Made by a program: the position numbers and the translations under genes | NCBI GenBank assembly: GCA_022736275.1 | Contig: DZBJ01000026.1 | Coordinates: 1-43,335, forward strand | Origin: Rikenella microfusus | Lineage (GTDB): Bacteria; Bacteroidota; Bacteroidia; Bacteroidales; VadinHA17 | Direction: 5' to 3' | DNA: 43,335 nucleotides | Part shown: piece by piece, positions 16,765 to 24,959 of the stretch | How the letters are laid out: each line of letters opens with the position of its first letter | Position numbering within the stretch: position 1 is the stretch's first letter | Notes under the pieces: model-generated | What the model was told of the DNA's origin: nothing | The model's input: the letters and a program-made list of their open reading frames with translations, nothing else | Databases searched by the model: none

Positions 16765-19581
16765 CTATTCCTGCTTGTGATACCTGTCTATCACTCTTCT
16801 CAGCTCTTCGACCGTCACCGGCTTTGAGAGCAGCTCCTTCATCCCTGTCTCCTCGGCTCTTATCCTTGTCTCCGGCATGTTATCAGCCGAGAGAGCAACT
16901 ATCAGGGTATCCCTGTCAAACCCGAGTATGGTTCTGGCAGCCTCAAAACCGTCGATTTCCGGCATTATAAGATCCATGAGAATGAGATCATAGCGTTTCT
17001 CCCTTGCCATGTCTATTGCTTCGGCGCCACTGCCTGCATACTCGGCGGTTACTCCCAAAACCTTGAGAAGAGAACCTACCACCTTTCTGTTCAGATAGTT
17101 GTCATCAACCACAAGGATCAGGGGAAGCCTGGATTTGTCAGAATTAAGTCTGGCCGGACGGTTTCCCAGAGAGGGAAATTGATCCCTGAGCACGTTCAGA
17201 AGATCTTCGGTGGCAAAAGGCTTGACAAGCAGATGGTCAATTCCCAGGTCTACGCATCTCGCATAGTGGCCCTTCGGATCTCTTGAGGTGAACATAAGTA
17301 CTATATGTTCTCCGGTCATTCCGGCATCCATAAGTCCCTTTGCAGCCTCAAACCCGTCTGTCTCGGGCTCATCAAAAATGACAAGCAGAACATATCTGCC
17401 CTGCTCACTCTGAAGGCTGGTTTTGATCTGCGAGACAGTATGCTTCTGGAAGCTTGTCACTGAAACCGGAAGACCGAGACGGTGCACCACACTGAGGAAG
17501 TCGTCATCTCGTCCCTGTGTTCCTGTTATGGCAAGGGTGCGTATCTCCGTCAGCTCGGTGTATCTGGTGAGATCCAGGTGTTTGACTATCTTTTCATTGA
17601 GATGCACGTTGATGGTGAAAGTCACTTTGAGTCCTCTCTCCTGTCCTGATGAGTCACGCCCGGCAGGACTTTCAGCGGTCAGCTCACCTCCCATCAGCTC
17701 GGTGAGCTGCCTGGCAAGGATTGGACCAAGCTTCAGGTCCTCCGACCACTCTGACCGTTCGCTCAGGCTCGTTATATAGTCGCCGAAGAGTTTCTTTAAC
17801 TCTGCCTTCGTGTAATTGTTTCCGGTATCTGTCACGGTGAATTCGAGGGTGAACTGGTTTCCGGACGAATTCCTGACCCGGCACTCCAGCTTTATCTCTC
17901 CTGAAGTGGTTCCGGCAAGGGAGTTGTTCATGAGATTGGTTATCACCTGTCTGAGCCTGTAGGGGTCACCAATGAGGTTTTCGGGTACTGCCTGATCAAC
18001 CAGCGAAACAAATCTGACAGGGGCTTCGGGGTTCTGCCGTTTGACGAGGTTCATGCACCAGGCCACCTCCTCGCGTAGCCTGAAGGGTATTTCGTCAAGG
18101 ATCATTTTTCCGGTCTCCATCTTTGAGACATCGAAAATGTCATTGATGATTGTCAGAAGCAGGTCTGCTGACCGTCTCAGCAGCCCGGCCAGCTCTTTGG
18201 TCTCTTCCGTAAGGTCAGCCCTGGTCAGCATCTCGGTCATTCCAAGGATGCCGTTCAGCGGTGTCCGGATCTCAAAGCTCATGCGGGCAAGCAATTCCGA
18301 CTTGGCGATATTTGCGTCAGCCTCCTGCCTGCGGGCCGACTCAAGAGACGTAACGTCAATCAGCACCTCCAGCGTGCAGTCATCACCGCGGTATTTGACA
18401 GGTATGCTGTTCATGAAGACTATCCTGTCACCATCTGATCCGGGGAGCCTTATCACCTTTCCCTGGCTGAACCGCCCGGCCTGATCGTCTTCGTATTCAT
18501 TACGGGAGAGATCGGGCACAAGTTTACCGATCATATCCCGCTCATTTTCAAATGACAAGAGCGTGGCTGCCTGCCTGTTTGCCCTGATAATCTCCCTGCC
18601 GGAGTTATAGATTATAAAGCCCACCGGCATCTGGTCAATGATGGAAATAAGGGTCTTCTCCGAATCCTTCTTTTCCCTCAGCTTATTTGCCTGCCTTCGT
18701 GCAAAAAGAAGGAAAAGGAAGATTATGAAGAGCAGCGTAAGCATGGTCAGCATGCCCAGTATGAGAGAGTTTCTTACTATGTACTTCTGAAAAAAGTCGG
18801 TGGGCGCCGAGAAGACCAGCCCGAAGTCGAGTCCCAGGATATTTACCGGGTAGAATGATGAGAGTATTTCGTTGCCCTCTCCGTTCACCTCCATAAGGTG
18901 GGAGAGTCTTCCTGAGCTGCCCTTCTCAAGACCATCTTTTATCCTGTTCAACTGGCTGTAAATTACCTCTCCGCCATGGTTGTCGAAAACAATGGTGCCG
19001 GTATCGTTCACAACCCACTGCCACTGGTACTGTTCAAGGTTATATTTTGCAAAGACCTTCGCAAAATAGTTTTTAAAGTCGAGCGTGATTACCAGATTGC
19101 CAAGCACCTTTCCATCGGTCAGGACCGGAAGGTAATACTTATACTTATCCCTTTCTCTTTCAAGAGATTCCATTGTGTATAAACGAGGTGCGGTCTGAGC
19201 CGTGTATGTTCCATCGAGCCATGAGTTCCTCTCCTCATCCTTGAACAGTGTGTAGACATCCCCGTCGATATTGAAAAGCATCAGCCCGACAACGATATCC
19301 TCATACCTGGAGTAATAGAGTTTCATCTTCTCCCTGGTGCGCTCATTGACGGCATGATCGGCGAAGAATTGTGCAATATCATCGGAAAAATCGATCTCAT
19401 TGAGGTCGCTGATTATATACATACTGGTGTTGTCGATATCGGAACCGACAATCATTACCTGTCTGTCAAGGATCTTGTTTGAATATTCAATCTGATTCCT
19501 GTAGAGGCTGACATAAAACAGGGCAGTAATCAGCATAAGGACAAAGAAGGCTGAAAAGGCAATGATAGAGATCTTTTTCAT
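16765..19581 (-). CDS. Hybrid sensor histidine kinase-like protein with degenerate kinase core and intact C-terminal receiver
   Basis: 938 residues. Order: transmembrane helix 1 (about 7-27), a Cache-like periplasmic sensor (30-265), helix 2 (271-295), a PAS domain (310-415), a HisKA-like region (425-490), a HATPase-like domain (500-660), a degenerate receiver (675-800) and an intact receiver (818-935). The H-box reads MSFEIRTPLNG, with Phe436 in place of the phosphoacceptor His; the codon is TTT, two changes from His. In the ATPase, G1 is DTGNN instead of DTGxG and the G2 GTGLGL is LKLGP. Receiver 1 has Ile735 where the phospho-Asp belongs; receiver 2 keeps DD826-827, Asp870 and Lys920. It is therefore probably not a kinase but a sensor-receiver that needs an outside phosphodonor. 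It lies 31 bp after rsgA and 3 bp before mnmH. Confidence 0.88.
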   Translation of the reverse strand: MKKISIIAFSAFFVLMLITALFYVSLYRNQIEYSNKILDRQVMIVGSDIDNTSMYIISDLNEIDFSDDIAQFFADHAVNERTREKMKLYYSRYEDIVVGLMLFNIDGDVYTLFKDEERNSWLDGTYTAQTAPRLYTMESLERERDKYKYYLPVLTDGKVLGNLVITLDFKNYFAKVFAKYNLEQYQWQWVVNDTGTIVFDNHGGEVIYSQLNRIKDGLEKGSSGRLSHLMEVNGEGNEILSSFYPVNILGLDFGLVFSAPTDFFQKYIVRNSLILGMLTMLTLLFIIFLFLLFARRQANKLREKKDSEKTLISIIDQMPVGFIIYNSGREIIRANRQAATLLSFENERDMIGKLVPDLSRNEYEDDQAGRFSQGKVIRLPGSDGDRIVFMNSIPVKYRGDDCTLEVLIDVTSLESARRQEADANIAKSELLARMSFEIRTPLNGILGMTEMLTRADLTEETKELAGLLRRSADLLLTIINDIFDVSKMETGKMILDEIPFRLREEVAWCMNLVKRQNPEAPVRFVSLVDQAVPENLIGDPYRLRQVITNLMNNSLAGTTSGEIKLECRVRNSSGNQFTLEFTVTDTGNNYTKAELKKLFGDYITSLSERSEWSEDLKLGPILARQLTELMGGELTAESPAGRDSSGQERGLKVTFTINVHLNEKIVKHLDLTRYTELTEIRTLAITGTQGRDDDFLSVVHRLGLPVSVTSFQKHTVSQIKTSLQSEQGRYVLLVIFDEPETDGFEAAKGLMDAGMTGEHIVLMFTSRDPKGHYARCVDLGIDHLLVKPFATEDLLNVLRDQFPSLGNRPARLNSDKSRLPLILVVDDNYLNRKVVGSLLKVLGVTAEYAGSGAEAIDMAREKRYDLILMDLIMPEIDGFEAARTILGFDRDTLIVALSADNMPETRIRAEETGMKELLSKPVTVEELRRVIDRYHKQE

Positions 19582-19612
19582 TCAGGAACGGTTCTTACCC
19601 TAAGGATAACGT

Positions 19613-20527
19613 TTATCTGTACTTATCATTGTCCTCCAGCATCATGCTTACGTAGCTTTTATATCTCCAGGGCTCAATTTCATTGCCGGCGACAGCTTTC
19701 CGGACGGCGCATCCGGGCTCCTTCATGTGGAGGCAGTTGTAAAACCGGCAGCCTGAAGAGAGTTTGAATATCTCAGGAAAGAAATGGTAAATCTCGCTGC
19801 GGTCAAAGTCGATCACCCCGAATCCCCGTATTCCCGGGGTGTCAATGACATATCCGCCTCCGGGAAGGGGATGCATCTCCGGAAAGGTTGTGATGTGCCT
19901 GCCCTGTTCATGATAATCGGAGATTGATCCTGTACGGAGTGAGAGTGAAGGATTGAGCCTGTTGAGCAGCGTGCTCTTGCCAACGCCGGAATTGCCGGCA
20001 ACAAGAGTTGTCTTATTCCTGAGCAACGCTGTTATCTGATCAAGACTTTCATCTTCCGTTGCCGAGATAATGAAGACAGGGTATCCGATCTTCCCGTATA
20101 CCTCCCTGATCCTCAGTGCCGTCTCCATTTCTCCGGTACCGTACAGATCGGACTTGTTTATGATAATCGAAGCGGGGATGCGGTATGCTTCAGTGGTGGC
20201 GAGGAAACGGTCTGTAAATTCCACCGGTGTTGAGGGCATCTTAATGGAAATCATCAGGAAGGCCTGATCGATGTTTGAGGCGATTATCTGAGACTCCCTC
20301 GAGAGGTTTGAGGCCTTGCGGATGATATAGTTTCGCCGCGGGGAGAGAGCTGTTATTAGGGATTCTGACTCATCAACCGTCACACGGTCTCCGACGGCTA
20401 CCGGGTTTGTGGTGCGTACGCCGCTGACCCTGAAAATACCTTTAAGGACACAATCATGGGTGTTTCCGTCATCATCAAGAACCCTGTAGCGGCTTCCTGT
20501 AGACTTTATTACGATTCCCTGTTTCAT
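19613..20527 (-). CDS. rsgA: Ribosome small subunit-dependent GTPase A
   Basis: 304 residues from ATG at 20527; a TTG at 20536 is in frame but less likely. The OB-fold N-terminus (KQGIVIKSTGSRYRVLDDDG) is followed by a circularly permuted GTPase, with G4 NKSDL, P-loop GNSGVGKS and G3-like DTPGIRG after it. The C-terminal zinc motif is CRFYNCLHMKEPGCAV, the family signature. RsgA (YjeQ) helps mature the 30S subunit by checking the decoding site and releasing assembly factors. It starts about 85 bp downstream of pfk, with a terminator and a promoter-like element between, and leads into the hybrid kinase-like gene. Confidence 0.96.
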   Translation of the reverse strand: MKQGIVIKSTGSRYRVLDDDGNTHDCVLKGIFRVSGVRTTNPVAVGDRVTVDESESLITALSPRRNYIIRKASNLSRESQIIASNIDQAFLMISIKMPSTPVEFTDRFLATTEAYRIPASIIINKSDLYGTGEMETALRIREVYGKIGYPVFIISATEDESLDQITALLRNKTTLVAGNSGVGKSTLLNRLNPSLSLRTGSISDYHEQGRHITTFPEMHPLPGGGYVIDTPGIRGFGVIDFDRSEIYHFFPEIFKLSSGCRFYNCLHMKEPGCAVRKAVAGNEIEPWRYKSYVSMMLEDNDKYR

Positions 20528-20544
20528 CCCCCGCAAATATGCGA

Positions 20545-20585
20545 CAAAAATAAAAAAAGTGATATCAGTACGAGCCTGACATCAC
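20545..20585 (-). terminator. Rho-independent terminator after pfk, with the rsgA -7 element in its T-tract
   Basis: On the minus strand GTGATGTCAG (20585-20576) pairs with CTGATATCAC (20568-20559) over 10 bp with one G-U and a 7-nt loop, followed by TTTTTTTATTTTT. The end of the T-tract, TATTTTTG (20552-20545), also fits the Bacteroidota TAnnTTTG promoter core 18 bp upstream of the rsgA ATG, so one stretch may both end pfk and start rsgA. Confidence 0.8.
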
Positions 20586-20612
20586 CTCCGGTACTATCAG
20601 AGAACAGGCTTT

Positions 20613-21818
20613 TCAATACTCTGCCGCCATCAGGAAGAAAGGCTTCATTTCAAAGTTCGAGTAGTACGGCCTGAGCCTTTCTACATTGTAATACTCCGAT
20701 ACCTTCACCACTTTTTTGGATGAGGTGACGACATCGATAGGAACATTGTCATAACGTCCGTTCTTGAGGACCACAACCCTGCCGTGTATTCCCTTCATGA
20801 TAAGATCGAGGGCCAGGTTGCCGAATGCCATCGGAACGATTGAGTCAACGGCGTCAGGATCACCTCCCCTTACCATATAGCCAAGTTTCTGGTTAATGAT
20901 ATTGATGGTTTTGCCATTGTTGTATTTTGCCGTGTGTTCCTTTATCTCAGCAGAAACAAGATCTCCGATGCCTCCCAGCTTGGCATGTCCGTAGGCATCC
21001 CGCTCATTGTCCTGGAAGACCATGTCGCCTCCCTTGTAGAGAGCGCCTTCGGAAACAAGCACTATTGAGTACTTGCTGGGGTTGGAGTTGCGGTCTTCAA
21101 CAAGCAGTTTTGTAAGTTGCTCAATGTCGAACCTGTACTCGGGTATAACGCACCTGTTCGCAGCGCCGGCCATCGTCGGGAGCATCGCCGTGAATCCGGC
21201 ATATCTTCCGAACACCTCAAGAACCATGATGCGTTCATGTGATCCTGCTGAGGTGCGGAGAGTGTTGGTCATCTGAATGGTACGCGTGACGCATGTGCTG
21301 AACCCTATGCAATAGTCGGTTCCGGGAACGTCATTATCCATAGTCTTGGGAATGGCCACCACCTTGACTCCCTGCTTGTAGAGGTGCACGCCATAACTGA
21401 GGGTGTCGTCTCCGCCGATGGGGATAAGAAAATCGATGCCCAGCCACTCAAGGTTCTTGAGGACCTCCGGTGTCAGGTCATTCATCTCCTCCTTATATGT
21501 ATCCTTAAGGTGGTCGGGCACAAAATTCTTACCTACATGGCTCGGTCTTGTGCGTGAGGTGTGGAGGTATGTTCCGCCGGTTCTTCCGGATTTGTTTACG
21601 ATGTCATCGGTGAGTACCTGGAAACAGTTGCTGTTATCAGCTTTGGGGTCCCTTATAATCTCAATGATGCCGCCCCATCCCCTTCTGAGTCCGATCACCT
21701 TGTATCCTTCCCTGTTCGCCCTGATGGTTACGGCCCTGATTGCCGGGTTAAGCCCCGGCACATCGCCACCGCCTGTCAGGATACCAATCACTCCTTTGAT
21801 TTTCTTCTGGTTTACCAT
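20613..21818 (-). CDS. pfkA: 6-phosphofructokinase with PPi-type signature residues
   Basis: 401 residues with ATG at 21818 (MVNQKKIKGVIGILTGGG); the upstream open stretch is non-homologous and holds the promoter. The phosphofructokinase domain has GGGDVPGLNP at the nucleotide site, IGGDDTL, and PKTMDND at the catalytic loop. ATP enzymes such as E. coli PfkA have GGDGS and GTIDND; Asp after GGD and Lys before TxDND are the marks of pyrophosphate-dependent enzymes. The protein is also longer than the 320 residues of ATP-PfkA and resembles the PPi/long clade. A reversible PPi-linked glycolytic step is therefore likely; this is inference from motifs. It is preceded by a well-formed promoter and followed by a terminator. 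Confidence 0.9.
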   Translation of the reverse strand: MVNQKKIKGVIGILTGGGDVPGLNPAIRAVTIRANREGYKVIGLRRGWGGIIEIIRDPKADNSNCFQVLTDDIVNKSGRTGGTYLHTSRTRPSHVGKNFVPDHLKDTYKEEMNDLTPEVLKNLEWLGIDFLIPIGGDDTLSYGVHLYKQGVKVVAIPKTMDNDVPGTDYCIGFSTCVTRTIQMTNTLRTSAGSHERIMVLEVFGRYAGFTAMLPTMAGAANRCVIPEYRFDIEQLTKLLVEDRNSNPSKYSIVLVSEGALYKGGDMVFQDNERDAYGHAKLGGIGDLVSAEIKEHTAKYNNGKTINIINQKLGYMVRGGDPDAVDSIVPMAFGNLALDLIMKGIHGRVVVLKNGRYDNVPIDVVTSSKKVVKVSEYYNVERLRPYYSNFEMKPFFLMAAEY

Positions 21819-21856
21819 TTCAGATGTTGTTTTTAGTATACTTTTAATGCAGGCGA

Positions 21857-21887
21857 CAAAAGTAGAACATTTCAAAATCATATCAAA
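21857..21887 (-). promoter_or_regulatory. Bacteroidota-type promoter for pfk
   Basis: On the minus strand TTTG (21887-21884), a 19-bp spacer and TACTTTTG (21864-21857) match the Bacteroidota -33 TTTG / -7 TAnnTTTG consensus with ideal spacing. The pfk ATG at 21818 is about 39 bp downstream, giving a leader of roughly 30 nt. It is the best-formed promoter in the window. Confidence 0.65.
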
Positions 21888-21938
21888 AAGGTAATCACTC
21901 TCTGCTTTAATTCTTTAATAATTTTGAAGAAAAAGCTA

Positions 21939-22367
21939 ATGAACAGAAGAGAAAAGGCCCTCATCCATTTCCGGGAGGGTTACAACTGTGCACAATCGGT
22001 GCTGATGGCGTGTTCCGGCGAGAGAGGGGAGATGGCAAGGGCTGCCGCTGCTTTCGGTGGGGGGATGGGCAGGCTGCAGGGTACATGCGGAGCAGTGACG
22101 GGCGCCTATATCTGGTTCGGGGTGGCATACGCCCAGGACGGCCAGCCCGCGGGTGAGGAGAAGGAAAAACTGTATGAGAGAGTAAGAGAGTTCAACAGTA
22201 TCTTCATCGCCCGTAACGGAAGCGATCGCTGTTCAGAACTGCTCGGTGAGGATCTCAGAACTCATGAAGGAAGGAGCCGCATTGCACGGAAAGGACTCAC
22301 GGAAAAGGTGTGCGAGAAGTGCATAACCGATGCCATTGAGATAATTGATATGCTGGCCGACGGATGA
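21939..22367 (+). CDS. C_GCAxxG_C_C family redox-type protein
   Basis: 142 residues from ATG at 21939; a TTG at 21924 lies inside a TAATTTTG promoter-like element (21919-21926) and is less likely. The name-giving cysteine pattern is seen in EGYNCAQSVL, then AFGGGMGRLQGTCGAVTGA, then Cys in DRCSELLG and in VCEKCITDAIEI near the C-terminus. This small cytoplasmic family is common in Bacteroidota, Firmicutes and archaea; the conserved Cys suggests metal or redox chemistry, but no function is established. Its stop overlaps the start of the following broken epimerase gene as ATGA, so they were one transcript. Confidence 0.9.
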   Translation: MNRREKALIHFREGYNCAQSVLMACSGERGEMARAAAAFGGGMGRLQGTCGAVTGAYIWFGVAYAQDGQPAGEEKEKLYERVREFNSIFIARNGSDRCSELLGEDLRTHEGRSRIARKGLTEKVCEKCITDAIEIIDMLADG

Positions 22368-22845
22368 AAAGAGTGGTTATAACCGGGGGAAGCGGACTGA
22401 TAGGTTCACATCTGAGCGAATTACTTTCCGGCGAGGGTTATGAGGTAGTACACCTCACACGAAAATCCGGAGCAGCAGGGAAATACAGACCGTATCGCTG
22501 GGATCCAAAGCAGGGATATTGTGACGGTGATGCATTCATGGATGGTGACGCCATTATTAACCTTGCCGGATCTATCTCGAGGCTGTCAGTGACGCAACTA
22601 TGAGCGGCCCCTACAATGCTTCAGCGCCCGGCCATATAACACATGACATGCTTATGGCTGAGATGGCGGCGCAGAAGCGGCTGCCGGTGTTTCTTCCGCA
22701 CCTGCCGTCATGGCTGCTGAGGGCGGTGCTGGGTGAGATGTCAGTGGTGCTGACTGCGGGCAGCAGGATTTCTCCGGACCGACTGACAGATTCAGGGTTT
22801 GTGTTCACGTTTCCGGATATAGCCTCTGCCCTTAAGACCTTCTGA
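22364..22845 (+). pseudogene. TIGR01777 family NAD-dependent epimerase, internal deletion
   Basis: The first 68 or so codons are the N-terminus of an SDR39U1/TIGR01777 epimerase: Rossmann motif ITGGSGLIGSHL, PYRWDPKQG and DAIINLAG. At about 22567-22570 the frame changes: the text IYLEAVSDATMSGPYNASAP, the family's C-terminal DDxxR...GPYNA region, continues in another frame to FPDIASALKTF. About 140 residues (roughly 420 bp) in the middle are missing, including the active-site Tyr-Lys region, and the first fragment stops at 22603. The start overlaps the upstream gene as ATGA. The break is in a stretch of otherwise good similarity, so it looks recent, and neither fragment could act as an enzyme. 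Confidence 0.88.
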
Positions 22846-22847
22846 AA

Positions 22848-24116
22848 TCACTGTCTGACAATAAACTCCCTGGCCGGAAGAACTCCAGCGCGGGTGGTTG
22901 TCTCACTGGCCTTGCCTTTTACTTCAGCGTTGTCAAAGACCCTGATCCGGAAGACCGCCTCCCCGACGGCCCCTCCAGGTGTATAGCCGGCTGACTTTGA
23001 AGTATATTCAGGCCTTCTGCTCTCTTCATCATACATCATCATCTCCTCGCGGCGACGTGGTGCCGGAGCAGGGTCAAGGACCCTGAAGAGGGGTTTCTCT
23101 CCTTTTGCCGCGTCAAAGGTTAACCTTACCTCGTCAGGCTTTACTATCTTGACCAGGTGAGCCTGGCTCAGCGCTGTGGGAAGAGTTCCGGCATTCCTGA
23201 ACCTGATGGTCAGGTCATAGTCGGGGCAGAATCACCCTTGTGCTTTTTTACTCTTTTAACCACGGCATCCTCCCACTCAAGGCGCGGCAGGTGTTTCACC
23301 ATCTCAAGGTTGAACAGGGCCTGTTTTGAAACCCATCCTTCAAGATGTGCCGCCGGGGGATTCTGACTCTGGAACTTCGGATGAAAGCCGCCGACCTCGG
23401 CACTGTCATAGAGCGTATGCCTGAGAGGCTTCCACTCAATGAAACCCTCACCATTATTCTCATCTTCAGAATTATGCCGTCACCGTCAAGATCCTCAGGC
23501 GGGTCTTCATCAAAAAGCCCGTCATTGTCAGTGTCATGAGGCCTTACCGTGCTGCGGTTGCTCTGTGCCGTATTGAGGTACGGTTCATGGCCGTCAGGGT
23601 TATTGACTGGCCGGAGGTAGACAGTATAATGATCAAGCAGTCAGGTTATGACGGAGACTTTGCCATAGCCTTCGATAAGATGCTGCGAAAGCCACATTAC
23701 CGACTCTGCGCTGGTTATCTCGCCGCTGTGCCTGTTGCCTTCAAAAAAGGCCCCCGGTTTATCAGTATCGCTGCCGTTTTTTTTGCTGGTGAAAGTCATC
23801 TGCAGCACGGACCTGCCTTCAAAGCTTCTGGCGATCTCATGAAGGGATACAATGTCAGGGTATTCATCAGCCCATCTCTGCATCCAGTGATAAATAACAT
23901 CCAGTGCATGGTACCTGTCAAAAGTGAGTTTTTCACCGGGAAAGTATTCGACACCGGGGAGTTGCACCCGAAGGAAAAAACTGACCCCATGCCTGTCGCC
24001 TTCCACTGTGTATATAACTGAATCCGTTCTGCTTACAGACCGTGATGATGTCTGTGAGAATAGAATACCGGGAGCCATGGCTCCGAAAATTATCAGGATG
24101 CCGGGGTAGTTTTCAT
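22848..24116 (-). pseudogene. M14 family zinc carboxypeptidase, multiply broken
   Basis: The minus strand reads as a secreted M14 peptidase with several lesions. ATG at 24116 is out of frame with the hydrophobic signal (LIIFGAMAPGILFSQ), as if one A were lost from an A-run. The body then reads YHALDVIYHWMQRWADEYPD and later the zinc motif FFEGNRHSGEI. A TGA at 23641-23643 interrupts IT*LLDHYTVYLRPVNNPDG. After LDGDGIILKM (about 23460) a large part of the catalytic domain is missing and reading resumes in another frame at NGEGFIEW. A second frameshift, apparently one C lost from a C-run, lies near 23226. The rest is the C-terminal beta domain (YDLTIRFRNAGTLPT to EFIVRQ). Intact relatives are roughly twice as long in the catalytic part. 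Confidence 0.87.
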
Positions 24117-24171
24117 AACAACAAAGGATTTAAGGAAAACGGAATTAAGATAATTGTTTTTTACGGCACAA

Positions 24172-24879
24172 TCAGCCTCTTTTGGAGATCACTTCCAGCT
24201 TATGCATATCTGTTATCTCAATTGTACGGCCGTTTGACTGGATGATGCCGTCACGCCGGAACTCCGTGAATGTGCGGATGACGTTGGCCGAGCTCATGCT
24301 AATCAGATCAGCTATCTCCTTCCTGGAGACGGGAAGGTCAAATATCCTTGAATAATAGATCTCTCCCGAAAAATAGAGCAGGACAAATGCCACCCTGCCT
24401 GCCAGGTTGCGTTTTCTTATCTCCAGGTTGAGTGAAATTATGTTTTCGGAGGTGCGTGAAAGTACAGTTATCATGTTCAGGGCAAACTTGCCGTTCTTTT
24501 CCAGAAGCTCCTTTATAAGGTCAATGTTGATGCAACAAGCCACTGAATCCTCAAGGGCGGAGAGAGAAAACCGGTATTTCTCCTCATGAAAGACATTCAT
24601 GTTGCTGACGAATTCCTTGGGCCTGGTGATTGTTATTATCTGTTCGTCACCGCTCTCGGATACCCTGTAGAGTTTCACCAGCCCGTTCTTGAGGTATCTG
24701 AAATCGCGTATTATTTCACCCTCCTCATGAATGACCTCTCCCTTTGAATAGGAGATCTCTTCCCGGGCTTCGCAGACACGCTCAATATCCTTCTCGCTCA
24801 GGCTTGAGAATGTCAGGCCCCGGAGTTCGCATGAGAGACAGCTGCAGGTTTTTTTATGTGGCGCTATAACGAAAGACAT
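24172..24879 (-). CDS. Crp/Fnr family regulator with FNR-like cysteines
   Basis: 235 residues. It has an N-terminal cysteine cluster (Cys12, Cys14, Cys17 in TCSCLSCELRG), a cyclic-nucleotide-binding-like beta roll (about 22-140), a dimer helix and a C-terminal helix-turn-helix (VSRKEIADLISMSSANVIRTFTEF). Cys115 and Cys116 (DSVACCINID) fall where E. coli FNR has Cys122 (MVCEIPF). Three N-terminal cysteines plus one in the roll is the ligand set of FNR's oxygen-sensing [4Fe-4S] cluster, so oxygen or NO sensing is likely. The spacing differs from E. coli. It is divergent from the PHP gene with an 80-bp gap holding TAAATTTG (24895-24888, minus) and TATTTTTG (24929-24936, plus). No clear FNR box TTGATnnnnATCAA was seen there. 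Confidence 0.9.
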   Translation of the reverse strand: MSFVIAPHKKTCSCLSCELRGLTFSSLSEKDIERVCEAREEISYSKGEVIHEEGEIIRDFRYLKNGLVKLYRVSESGDEQIITITRPKEFVSNMNVFHEEKYRFSLSALEDSVACCINIDLIKELLEKNGKFALNMITVLSRTSENIISLNLEIRKRNLAGRVAFVLLYFSGEIYYSRIFDLPVSRKEIADLISMSSANVIRTFTEFRRDGIIQSNGRTIEITDMHKLEVISKRG

Positions 24880-24887
24880 GATATATG

Positions 24888-24936
24888 CAAATTTAGAACA
24901 ATTCGCAGATAAATCCGTTCACCTTTCCTATTTTTG
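24888..24936. promoter_or_regulatory. Divergent promoter-like elements between the Crp/Fnr and PHP genes
   Basis: TAAATTTG on the minus strand (24895-24888) and TATTTTTG on the plus strand (24929-24936) both fit TAnnTTTG and lie 9 bp and 24 bp before their respective start codons. Neither has a clear TTTG -33 partner. The 9-bp distance for the regulator would imply a very short leader. Confidence 0.35.
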
Positions 24937-24959
24937 CCATAGCTTGAGGGCTGTCAGCC

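Noticed and set aside
23536..24021. 161-codon plus-strand frame opposite the M14 pseudogene
   Set aside because: It is the antisense of a clear M14 coding sequence and has no homology of its own that I recognise.
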